Virus record (IMG/VR): IMGVR_UViG_3300040806_001024
Coordinates: 1 to 28,567 of that record
Length of the DNA stretch: 28,567 nt
Strand: one strand, 5' to 3'
Source of the DNA: a virus
The translations under genes were made by a program, and so were the position numbers. Below are positions 1-8,341 of the stretch, piece after piece; positions within the stretch are counted from its first letter, which is position 1; the number at the start of each line of letters is the position of its first letter. Under the pieces are notes generated by a model that saw only the letters and a program-made list of their open reading frames with translations, was not told the DNA's origin and made no database searches.

Positions 1-182
1 TAGGCATGAAAGTAAAAGTAATAGATGCTACGGGGTCAGCGACTACTAACCCTATTACGTTAAACAGCGGTGGTTACAAAATAATGGGAGACGCAGGAGA
101 TATGACTATTTCTACTAGCAGAGCGGCTCTCACATTAGTATATTTTAATACCGATCACGGTTGGATACTAGGAGAGATTTAA
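1..182 (+). CDS. C-terminal end of a phage structural protein (5' partial)
   Basis: The reading frame is open to the left edge of the window (first full codon at position 3) and stops with TAA at 180-182. The visible part, about 59 residues, contains KVKVIDATGSATTNPITL, then a glycine and IMGDAGDMTIST, and ends HGWILGEI. The pattern (DA.G.A..NPI.L, I.G, I....ALTLVY, W.L) is the beta-rich C-terminal module I know from many phage tail and fibre proteins. An ATG at position 6 could be read as a start, but the module normally begins further upstream, so the gene is most likely truncated by the window edge rather than 58 residues long. The next gene begins 1 nt after the stop, inside the same late operon. 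Exact identity is unknown. Confidence 0.6.
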   Translation, partial: GMKVKVIDATGSATTNPITLNSGGYKIMGDAGDMTISTSRAALTLVYFNTDHGWILGEI

Positions 183-183
183 T

Positions 184-468
184 ATGGCAACTACATACGA
201 ACAGTTTAGAGTTAGCTTAGACGTTATAGGGAGAGACTGGGTTCCTTCCGCAAATGTGTCGTACGATCTAGGGCATAGTGATAGACGTTGGAGACACTTA
301 TATTTGTCTGGGTCTACTATTCATTTAGGTGGCGCAGACATTAGCGCTACAGGAAGCGCAGTTAATCTTCCTGCAGGAACTACAGTAGCTGGTTCAACAG
401 TAAAAACAGAAGCAGATGGTGGTATAACAGACGCCACAGCGATAGCATATGCTGTCGCACTAGGATAA
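184..468 (+). CDS. Small fibre-like structural protein
   Basis: This 94-residue protein begins after GGAGAG with a suitable spacing to the ATG. Residues about 20-45 contain NVSYDLGHSDRRWRHLYLSG followed by STIHLGG. This is the YDLG...RW.DLYLSG.TI.LG motif that recurs in tail-fibre and neck-associated proteins of marine phages and is usually followed by a coiled coil or chaperone domain. Here the protein stops soon afterwards with GITDATAIAYAVALG. It is therefore only the motif plus a short tail. It may be a small structural subunit or the stub of a once longer fibre. It sits between another structural C-terminus and the 1855-residue virion protein. The class is supported by the motif; a specific role is not visible. 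Confidence 0.6.
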   Translation: MATTYEQFRVSLDVIGRDWVPSANVSYDLGHSDRRWRHLYLSGSTIHLGGADISATGSAVNLPAGTTVAGSTVKTEADGGITDATAIAYAVALG

Positions 469-479
469 AGGAGAGTTTC

Positions 480-3400
480 ATGGCTAAAAATTTAGTATTA
501 GGCTATGAGTTAGAAACAGCATCAAACACGGTAATAATTCCGGGTAACGTTTTTGCTGAGAATATTCAATTAATTACAGACGTAGATTCTGGCACCATCA
601 TTTATAATTTTGCAGACCCTAACAAAGGGTTTAGTGCAGTTACGTATAATAATCAAACAGAAAAAACATCTATTGTATTAGATCAAGATATCTCTTCTTT
701 GTCTAGTAATACTAAACTTCAAATATTTGTTGATGGGGACAACTCTGTAAATGTTACAGACGAGCTTCTAGACCCTGTTAACAAATTTAGAGTATCTAAT
801 CCTGAAAACTTAATTGATACAGACTTTGAGTACGGACTACAAAGTACAAAGTGGGAGACTCTCGAGCTGTCTGGTAATATACCTTCTTTCTATGCTTCTG
901 GCACTGATGGAGGTATAAGAGGCATAAACAGGATAGACTCTATTAGTGGGTCTAATGCTATTACTTGTTCATTTAATGAGCCTCATGGTCTTGTAACAGG
1001 CTCGCCATTCTTAATACAAGGTTTGAGTGCTAAAAATGCAGAAGGCAAATACTTAATTACTTCAGTTATTGACGATTTTACCTTTACATATAAAGCAAAA
1101 GGTACGCAAAACTTTACCGGAAAAATAAACGGTCCTTATACTACTATTGACCCTGGTCAGTTTTATATCGGCTCTCAAATAGACTATAACACCGATCCCG
1201 GCATTACGTCAGACGCTTCTGAAAATAGCACACTTACAATTTCTACACCCGAAGCGCACGGTCTTCAATCAGGCTCTAATATATACTTACTAAATACTAT
1301 TGCACCTAAAAAGTTAACTGTAACACAGAACACAGCTACAGCTCCTGATGGGCGTCCTTATGTAGACTTTCAAAATTCTTTAACTACTCCTTTAGATGCT
1401 GATCTAACTCAAACAGAAACTAAACAGCTTAGAGGCATGTATTACAAAAAAGTAGATGCCACCAATGTTGATACTACTACAGACAGAATTTTGTGGGATG
1501 GACATAAGTTAAAAGACGGCGATGCCTTACTATACGTACCATCTAACGGAGATTCTCCTATTGGGGGCCTAACTCCAATGAAAATATATTTTGTAAGAGA
1601 TGTTATAAATGGGACCAGCTTTAAGCTAGCTAACAATGATACGTCAGGTTCAGGTGTACCTTCTATGGACACTGCTATAAACTTAACTAGCGAAGGCACT
1701 TATAATTTTGGTAGGGGTCAGTTTATACTTTCTTACTGGTTGTCCTACTACTATGCTCAGAGATATCAATATTATACTCTCATGTATACAAAAGGTCACA
1801 GGTATGCTAGAGGATCTGGTTGGGATCTTTATGATGCCTCTTTTGTGAACAACTCTGAAGGCGGTTATGTAGGCTTAATGGGTGGTCGTCCTGATTATTT
1901 TGTGCTCGCTTCTAATGATGGTAGGAACGTATGGTCAACTATACGTAGATACGGTTGGTACTACCCTTGGGACGACTCAGGGTATATGAGCAATTCAGAT
2001 ACCTATCTTGGTAGTCCTGCTATGTACGACTCTAATAATATTGCTGACGATAAAAACTTTATAGAAGACGTAACTCGTTACTCAGGTATAGGGTACAACT
2101 GGGCTAAAAGCTCTAGAGCCAACGATTCATATTCTAGAGGCTTCTTTAGTCTTTATAATGTTGGTCAGTATACAAGCTCAAATTGGTCAAACTCATCTCT
2201 ATTAAACTATAGATATTTTTTAATTCCGCTTAAAGAAGACGAAGAAGCAGACACTTTATACTTTCCTAACGCTAACTGGGAGACAGGTGATACTCTTATT
2301 ACGGACTCATCTACTAATCTTTGGTACCCTACTTGGACAGCCACTAATAATTATTCCACTAACTATGATAATTCTTACACTAATGTACCAGGTAACACAA
2401 ACTACACTGTAGATGCTATCTCTAAGCAAAGAATTAAGCTAACCTACGCAGGGGGCAACACTAGACTAGGTAGAGTAGGGTATGGTGCAGACAGCAATAC
2501 TATGTCTGTCACAGCTAATGTCACTAATACTACAAAAAATACTCTATACATCCCTTCGCACGGCATATCTGTGGGAGATACTGCTACTGTCACTACTACT
2601 GGCGCTGTACCTGCTACTGAGTCTGGAGCTAAAGTTCTAGACAGTACCACTAATATGACAGAAATGACAGATATACTAGACAGCACCTTACAAGCTTGGA
2701 TTGACAGTTATAGTGGAGTTGGAACTCCTGTATCTACAATTTTAGATGGCTCAGCGTATTACTATCCTATTAGATATGGCCAGAGCTTCCCTTATATTTT
2801 AAATAGTAGTTACTTACGTTTAAACCAGGGTTATGTAAATCATCCTGGTTTAAGCGCTTTTAGCTATAACCAAAGTGCTGCTGACAGAAACTGGGCTACA
2901 GGTAATGTAGAGGACCTTCTTAAAGGTACTACTGCTGAAGGGCTGGGGTATAATGCTAAGTCTAGTGTGGCATGGGAAAGAAATAAGCAGGTAGACTTTT
3001 ATTCTTGGGCAGCTGCTCCTCCTAAAGACGCTCTTACCGATTTCCGTTGGTATACTTATATCTACAATCAAAGTTCTGAGACTTTTACCTCTATTAACAG
3101 AACAAATTTATCAGGTACTAACTGGTACTATGAAGCTCAATATACTAGACTGTTGTATAGCACTCGCTCAGGCGTTATAGCCAAGATACGTTTCTGGAAT
3201 GAAGATTGGCAACCAGGAACTAATGATTTTACTATCCAAAACCCTTCTGCTCAACAACTATACGGAACTGGGGAGGATTACTTAGAGTATAACTTTATTA
3301 TTCAAAAGAACCATAATGGATATTATACTACTACAGAAGTAGAAAGTTTAATCTCTGACATGGCACAAAATTTAAATGATCAGTTTCTTAACCCTAACCT

Positions 3401-6047
3401 TTCAGCTGGTGACACTGTATCTTTTAATATTGTAAACAATGATAGAATAGGACTTAAAACTTCCTCTGGAGCAGAGTATAATTTTACAGACGCAGGAACC
3501 CCGAACACTAGTTTTGCTCTTTCAGGCGCTGCAGGATTTGGCATACTTGATGGGACCTATACTATTACCGATACCCCCAGCGATGACAGTCTTACGATTG
3601 AGGTACCTTTTGAAGCATCACCTAAAGAGATTCTATTTAATGCTAATATTGCAGTCAGTACTAGCGACTACTCTATTAATATACCTACGGGACATAATCT
3701 ACTATCTGGCACACCTTTAGTGTATGAAGCTGCTTCAGGACAGAGTAATGTAGGGGGTCTTGAAAATGGATCTGTCTATTATGCTTATGTGTTAGATGAC
3801 GTATATTTTCAACTAGCCTCTAATACAGCTTCTGCTTCGTCAGGAGATGTTATAGAGCTTAGTAATGCAGCTTTAGGAGCTCATAGCTTAACGGCTAACG
3901 TAGTTAATGGTCTTGTACCTGCTACAGGTAATGTTGGAGTATCGGGAAATAAAGTTACTGGGGATGTTACTCTATTTAAGAGATACTATAAGCCAGGAGA
4001 TAGCTTTATTTATGTGGACAATTCTACAACTCCAGGTAGTATACAAGAGGCTACAGTAGCTGCTATTACTGACGATATCGAGATGTATCTGACAAATGAT
4101 GCGCCTGCAGAAGTAACTAATTCTCATTATATGATTGGTACTCAAATTTATACTCGTCCAGATGGTACATTCCAACATAGACCTTTTGATGGCGGAGTAG
4201 AAATTACAGCAGGCTCCTCTCCTGATAGTCAGATTATTAGACAGACACGAAAATACTTTAGATATCAGTCTGGTAAGGGCATTCAAGTATCTTTAGCTAT
4301 TAACTTTAATCCTCCTAGACCTTTCTTATCTTTAACTTCTAGTGCTAATGTGATTACTGGTGTAACTGAATACCCTCATGGGCTCTCTAACTCTTCACCT
4401 GTTGAAATCACTGGAGCAACAGTTGAAGGATATAATGGAGTACATACAATAGCGTCTATTCCAGATGAGTTCTCTTTAACGTACCAAACAGATTCTAACC
4501 CTGCAGGTTCTATAGCAGGCGGATTCCCTGAGTATTCTGTAGAAGGGTGGGAAAACTCTGCAGTTCGTGCAGGCTTATTTGACGATCAAAATGGCCTATT
4601 CTTCGAGTATGATGGTTCTGATTTATATGCGGTTAGAAGATCTTCTACTCAACAAATACCCGGTAGAATATCTGCTAGAAGTAGAAGTACTGTTATAACA
4701 GGTACTAATACTAGGTTTACTTCTCAGCTGTCTGTCAATGATAGGATAGTTATAAGAGGTATGACGTATAAGATAGTAAAGATATCTTCTGATACTAGAC
4801 TAACCGTACAGCCAGCCTATAGAGGTATAGATTCTGACAACATTATTGCTACTCTAACAGTTGATACTCGTATACCTCAAAGCGCTTGGAATGAAGATAT
4901 ATGTGACGGTACTGGTCCTAGTGGGTTTGTACTTGACATTAAAAAGATACAAATGGCCTATATAGACTACTCATGGTACGGCGCAGGTAAAGTACGCTTC
5001 GGCTTTAAAACTACAAAAGGCAGGGTTAACTATGTACACTCTTTCTTACATAATAATAGAATTACAGAAGCCTACATGAGATCAGGTAACGTACCTGCTA
5101 GGTATGAAATAGAAAATACAGGCCCTGTAAGCTATGTACCTTCTCTATTTCACTGGGGTACTTCTGTTATTATGGATGGCAGATTTGATGATGATAAAGC
5201 TTATCAGTTTACAGGATCATCTGAGACTCTAACCTTTACTAATGGTGAGTCTAACTCTGCTAATACAACAGCAGCTTCGTCATTAAGCTACTACTATAAT
5301 AGACAAAGACGTACTTATGATTGGTATTTAACATTAGATTTTGCTACTGCTGACGCAAGCAAATTCTCTACAGGTACAGCTTTGTACACTGCAGACGAGG
5401 AGCTTGACGGCCAGAAAGTTGATAGAGCTTTTTATAGCGGAAGCAACTATAGAGTGCAGATATTCTTAGAGTCTGGGTTTTATAGTCCAAGCAACTACCC
5501 TAGCATATCGAGCGGTACAGCAGTCAGTATCGGTGCCCCCTCAACTGGAGGAGACGATACTGAAACTCTACAAAACTTTATCCCTCTTATCTCTATCAGA
5601 CTTGCTCCTTCAGTGGACAACTCTATTACGGGTAACTTAGGTGCTAGAGATATCATCAATCGAATGCAGCTACAGCTTAAAGAGGCAGGAGTTATTGTAA
5701 CGCACGACTCAGAGGTTGCTTTAATTCTTAACGGCAATCTAAACAACTTAAATTTTGAAAATGTTACTTCTCCTTCGTTATCTAACCTAGTAACACACAA
5801 GGCAGGAGACGATATTATTGGTGGTAAAGAAATTTACTCTTTCCGTGCCAGTGCAGGTACTTCTACTACTCAAGACTTATCTCAGGTGTCTGATTTAGGT
5901 AACTCTATTTTAGGTGGAGACTCGGTGTTCCCTAATGGTCCTGACTTGATTACTATAGCTGTTAAGCCTATTGACACTTCAAGCATTAGTTCGTCTGATC
6001 CTTACCAAACTTCAGCACGACTAACCTGGACAGAATCACAAGCTTAA
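480..6047 (+). CDS. Very large (1855 aa) virion structural protein, baseplate or tail-fibre type
   Basis: A strong AGGAG precedes the ATG. The chain is built from repeated beta modules with an HGL..G signature: near residues 167 (PHGLVTGSPFLIQG), 258 (AHGLQSGSNIYLL), 692 (SHGISVGDTATV), 1068 (GHNLLSGTPLVYE) and 1299 (PHGLSNSSPVEITG). Residues about 1395-1450 carry RSRSTVITGTNTRF and a YRGIDSDN turn. Around 1480-1530 lies a segment with IDYSWYGAGKVRFGFK and EAYMRSGNVPARYEI, which I recognise from large structural or baseplate-associated proteins of T4-like cyanophages. Residues about 417-650 are unusually rich in Tyr, Trp, Asn and Ser. No signal peptide or enzyme motif is visible. Most likely it is a large baseplate or fibre-network protein of the tail tip. 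Virion protein is likely; the exact position in the tail is inference. Confidence 0.7.
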   Translation: MAKNLVLGYELETASNTVIIPGNVFAENIQLITDVDSGTIIYNFADPNKGFSAVTYNNQTEKTSIVLDQDISSLSSNTKLQIFVDGDNSVNVTDELLDPVNKFRVSNPENLIDTDFEYGLQSTKWETLELSGNIPSFYASGTDGGIRGINRIDSISGSNAITCSFNEPHGLVTGSPFLIQGLSAKNAEGKYLITSVIDDFTFTYKAKGTQNFTGKINGPYTTIDPGQFYIGSQIDYNTDPGITSDASENSTLTISTPEAHGLQSGSNIYLLNTIAPKKLTVTQNTATAPDGRPYVDFQNSLTTPLDADLTQTETKQLRGMYYKKVDATNVDTTTDRILWDGHKLKDGDALLYVPSNGDSPIGGLTPMKIYFVRDVINGTSFKLANNDTSGSGVPSMDTAINLTSEGTYNFGRGQFILSYWLSYYYAQRYQYYTLMYTKGHRYARGSGWDLYDASFVNNSEGGYVGLMGGRPDYFVLASNDGRNVWSTIRRYGWYYPWDDSGYMSNSDTYLGSPAMYDSNNIADDKNFIEDVTRYSGIGYNWAKSSRANDSYSRGFFSLYNVGQYTSSNWSNSSLLNYRYFLIPLKEDEEADTLYFPNANWETGDTLITDSSTNLWYPTWTATNNYSTNYDNSYTNVPGNTNYTVDAISKQRIKLTYAGGNTRLGRVGYGADSNTMSVTANVTNTTKNTLYIPSHGISVGDTATVTTTGAVPATESGAKVLDSTTNMTEMTDILDSTLQAWIDSYSGVGTPVSTILDGSAYYYPIRYGQSFPYILNSSYLRLNQGYVNHPGLSAFSYNQSAADRNWATGNVEDLLKGTTAEGLGYNAKSSVAWERNKQVDFYSWAAAPPKDALTDFRWYTYIYNQSSETFTSINRTNLSGTNWYYEAQYTRLLYSTRSGVIAKIRFWNEDWQPGTNDFTIQNPSAQQLYGTGEDYLEYNFIIQKNHNGYYTTTEVESLISDMAQNLNDQFLNPNLSAGDTVSFNIVNNDRIGLKTSSGAEYNFTDAGTPNTSFALSGAAGFGILDGTYTITDTPSDDSLTIEVPFEASPKEILFNANIAVSTSDYSINIPTGHNLLSGTPLVYEAASGQSNVGGLENGSVYYAYVLDDVYFQLASNTASASSGDVIELSNAALGAHSLTANVVNGLVPATGNVGVSGNKVTGDVTLFKRYYKPGDSFIYVDNSTTPGSIQEATVAAITDDIEMYLTNDAPAEVTNSHYMIGTQIYTRPDGTFQHRPFDGGVEITAGSSPDSQIIRQTRKYFRYQSGKGIQVSLAINFNPPRPFLSLTSSANVITGVTEYPHGLSNSSPVEITGATVEGYNGVHTIASIPDEFSLTYQTDSNPAGSIAGGFPEYSVEGWENSAVRAGLFDDQNGLFFEYDGSDLYAVRRSSTQQIPGRISARSRSTVITGTNTRFTSQLSVNDRIVIRGMTYKIVKISSDTRLTVQPAYRGIDSDNIIATLTVDTRIPQSAWNEDICDGTGPSGFVLDIKKIQMAYIDYSWYGAGKVRFGFKTTKGRVNYVHSFLHNNRITEAYMRSGNVPARYEIENTGPVSYVPSLFHWGTSVIMDGRFDDDKAYQFTGSSETLTFTNGESNSANTTAASSLSYYYNRQRRTYDWYLTLDFATADASKFSTGTALYTADEELDGQKVDRAFYSGSNYRVQIFLESGFYSPSNYPSISSGTAVSIGAPSTGGDDTETLQNFIPLISIRLAPSVDNSITGNLGARDIINRMQLQLKEAGVIVTHDSEVALILNGNLNNLNFENVTSPSLSNLVTHKAGDDIIGGKEIYSFRASAGTSTTQDLSQVSDLGNSILGGDSVFPNGPDLITIAVKPIDTSSISSSDPYQTSARLTWTESQA

Positions 6048-6056
6048 GGAGGTGCT

Positions 6057-6527
6057 ATGTCAATATTACGTATAAAACCTGGACTCATAGAGTCACAAAA
6101 CGCCTCTGATGGCGATGTACTAACCTACAACTCCTCTAACGGGGTTGTAGAGTTTGGTACTGGAAGCGATGGGAATACTAATATAACAGTAGGTACTACA
6201 CTAGTGTCTAACTCTTCTGTTATTGTAGAGGGTGGTCAAGGTATTGATATTTCAGCCGACGATGTAGCACATACAGTAACTGTTACTCCTGTTATGGCTA
6301 ATGCAACGTCAGACGTTTTTTCGATTGATGGAAGTTCAAATTCATTTTCTACATCAATTTCAGTTGCAAACACGACTATGGTGCTAGTCAGCTACAACGG
6401 ATTGTTACAAGATCCTACACGTTATAGCGCTAACACTACTCACCTAAATTTAAATAACACAGCACCACTTACTGCCGGATCAAATTTAGAAATTAGATAT
6501 TTTAGCTTTTTTGCTTTTCAAGGGTGA
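6057..6527 (+). CDS. Small tail-fibre protein with NGLLQ-type beta domain
   Basis: This 156-residue protein starts after a near-perfect AAGGAGGTG. The first 30 residues (MSILRIKPGLIESQNASDGD and following) resemble a fibre N-terminus. Residues about 50-80 form a G.GI.I..D...TVTV beta segment. The C-terminal 60 residues contain VLVSYNGLLQDPTRY, LNLNNTAPLTAGSNLEIRY. This NG.LQ.P..Y......L.L....PL..G..I.+R domain also occurs in the two following genes (6533-8338 and 8342-9973), so the three share a structural building block. It is probably a short fibre or adaptor subunit. Specific function unknown. Confidence 0.6.
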   Translation: MSILRIKPGLIESQNASDGDVLTYNSSNGVVEFGTGSDGNTNITVGTTLVSNSSVIVEGGQGIDISADDVAHTVTVTPVMANATSDVFSIDGSSNSFSTSISVANTTMVLVSYNGLLQDPTRYSANTTHLNLNNTAPLTAGSNLEIRYFSFFAFQG

Positions 6528-6532
6528 TTTGA

Positions 6533-8338
6533 ATGGAACTTAATAAACTTCGTTTATCTCAGATAGACACATCAGACATAGAAACTTCAGATTTTGCTTC
6601 GCAAACTCAGGTTGATAGTGTCCAAAGCAATCTGAGCTCTTATGCAAGCTATGCTAATACTACTTTTGGTACAGGCGGAGGCACTGCTACAGGCAACGGA
6701 GTTGTGTTCTCAACTTCTACTACTACTGATGCTTCTAACGCCTATTCATTAGCTATAACTAATAATGGAATGACAGACTGGACATTAAGCTCAGGTTACG
6801 ATAGGACAGGTGCTGTATCTGGTAATGATGCTAATGTATATATTGAAGAAGGTGATGTTATTAGCATTACTAATAATGCTGGCAGTGCTCACCCTCTCTA
6901 CATTAAGTATAACTCGTCTGTAGGAGTAGAAGACGCAGTAGCAGGTGTTTTAAATCAGGGAGCTTCAGACGGTGCAACACTAAGTTGGGATACCTCTGTA
7001 GGTGATGCAGGAGTTTACTTTTACCAGTGTGCGTCTCACTTAGAGATGAATGGGTATTTAGTAGTAGAATCTACAGGTACCTACACCTCTACAGATTACT
7101 ACTCTTTATCTAATGTGTTTTCTCTTCCTCAGTCTGTTGAGTATAAAGAAAATCTACTAGTATATATTAACGGTCTATTACAGCATCCAGATGCGTATAG
7201 TATCTCTAGCGCTAATCTAACTCTTGCTAACTCTGATCCTCTTCCAGTAAATATGAAGATCTCAGTAAGAGAGCTAGCAGTTGCAGGAGGGTTAGCTAAC
7301 GTAGCTTTAGCAAATGTTTCTGAAGCACGAGCTTCAAATGCAGCTAATGGTACACTAACTTTTGACTATGAAGGCTCTAACCTTTACATCTATGACGGTA
7401 CTGTAGCAGGAGGGTACTATCTTCCACTAACGCAGGCTGTTGCTTTAGATGTAGGCGCTACCTTTCAAGGATCTACGAGCGGGTATTCTTCTGGTGGTTA
7501 TAGCACAGTGTATTCAAATGTTATCGACAAGTTTCCATTTGTGAGTGATGCAAATGCAACAGATGTTGGTGATTTGACGGTAGCAAGAAGAGCAGCAGCA
7601 GGTCAATCTTCAGAGGTATCTGGTTATACTTCTGGTGGCTATGCGTCAATGCCGCCTACGCCTGGTGATAGCAACGTAATTGACAAATTTCCATTTGCAG
7701 CTGACGGCAACGCAACTGATGTTGGCGATTTAACATTAGCAAGAAATCAAACTGTAGGTCAATCGAGCGAGGTGTCTGGATATACTTCAGATGGTTCTTA
7801 TGTAGGCGGTTATTCAACTGTAATCGATAAATTTCCGTTCGCTTCTGATACAAACGCAACTGACGTAGGCGATTTGATGCTAGCAAAGGAAGGCGGCGCG
7901 GGCCAATCCAGCACAACATTTGGATATAGTTCAGGCGGATTCGTGTCGCCATATACCAATGTAATTCAAAAATTTCCTTTCTCTTCTGATACAAATGCAA
8001 CTGACGTTGGTGATCTGACGGTAGCAAGGAGATATGCAACAGGGCAATCAAGTACAGCATCTGGTTATACTTCCGGGGGCGCGAACAGCATCATTGAAGG
8101 TACAATTGATAAATTTCCATTTGCAACAGATGCGAATGCAACTGATGTTGGTGATTTATCACAAGCTAGAGCCCTTGGTGCTGGTCAGTCATCCACGGCT
8201 TCTGGGTATACTTCAGGTGGTTCAGGTCCAGCCAACTCAAATGTAATTGACAAATTTCCATTTGCAGCTGACGGCAATGCAACTGATGTTAGTGATTTGA
8301 CAATAGCTAGAACCAGGGTTGTAGGGCAACAAGTATAG
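6533..8338 (+). CDS. Adhesin or fibre with cupredoxin-like domain and six-repeat kelch-like propeller
   Basis: This 601-residue protein has at least four parts. Residues 1-25 (MELNKLRLSQIDTSD) match the start of the next gene. Residues about 60-180 look like a cupredoxin: EEGDVISITNN, a His in GSAHPLYI (H120), then a final strand FYQCASHLEMNGYLVV giving C166, H169 and M172. His...Cys-x2-His-x2-Met is the arrangement of a type-1 copper site. Residues about 195-245 repeat the INGLLQHPDAY domain. Residues about 275-295 hold the LTFDYEGSNLYIYDG linker. Residues 316-601 are six repeats of about 46-50 residues with consensus SGYTSGG...IDKFPFASD.NATDVGDLT.AR...GQSS, most simply one six-bladed kelch-like propeller. 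It is probably a host-recognition or surface-binding virion protein. Copper binding is inferred from the motif only. Confidence 0.72.
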   Translation: MELNKLRLSQIDTSDIETSDFASQTQVDSVQSNLSSYASYANTTFGTGGGTATGNGVVFSTSTTTDASNAYSLAITNNGMTDWTLSSGYDRTGAVSGNDANVYIEEGDVISITNNAGSAHPLYIKYNSSVGVEDAVAGVLNQGASDGATLSWDTSVGDAGVYFYQCASHLEMNGYLVVESTGTYTSTDYYSLSNVFSLPQSVEYKENLLVYINGLLQHPDAYSISSANLTLANSDPLPVNMKISVRELAVAGGLANVALANVSEARASNAANGTLTFDYEGSNLYIYDGTVAGGYYLPLTQAVALDVGATFQGSTSGYSSGGYSTVYSNVIDKFPFVSDANATDVGDLTVARRAAAGQSSEVSGYTSGGYASMPPTPGDSNVIDKFPFAADGNATDVGDLTLARNQTVGQSSEVSGYTSDGSYVGGYSTVIDKFPFASDTNATDVGDLMLAKEGGAGQSSTTFGYSSGGFVSPYTNVIQKFPFSSDTNATDVGDLTVARRYATGQSSTASGYTSGGANSIIEGTIDKFPFATDANATDVGDLSQARALGAGQSSTASGYTSGGSGPANSNVIDKFPFAADGNATDVSDLTIARTRVVGQQV

Positions 8339-8341
8339 AAC

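Noticed and set aside
3972-4286. Reverse-strand frames of 60-134 codons, including 1442-1699, 2444-2686, 3972-4286, 5495-5800, 7656-8060 and 13622-13990
   Set aside because: All lie opposite well-supported + strand genes, have no ribosome binding sites or recognisable motifs, and their compositions follow from the complementary coding. The longest, at 7656-8060, mirrors the kelch repeats.
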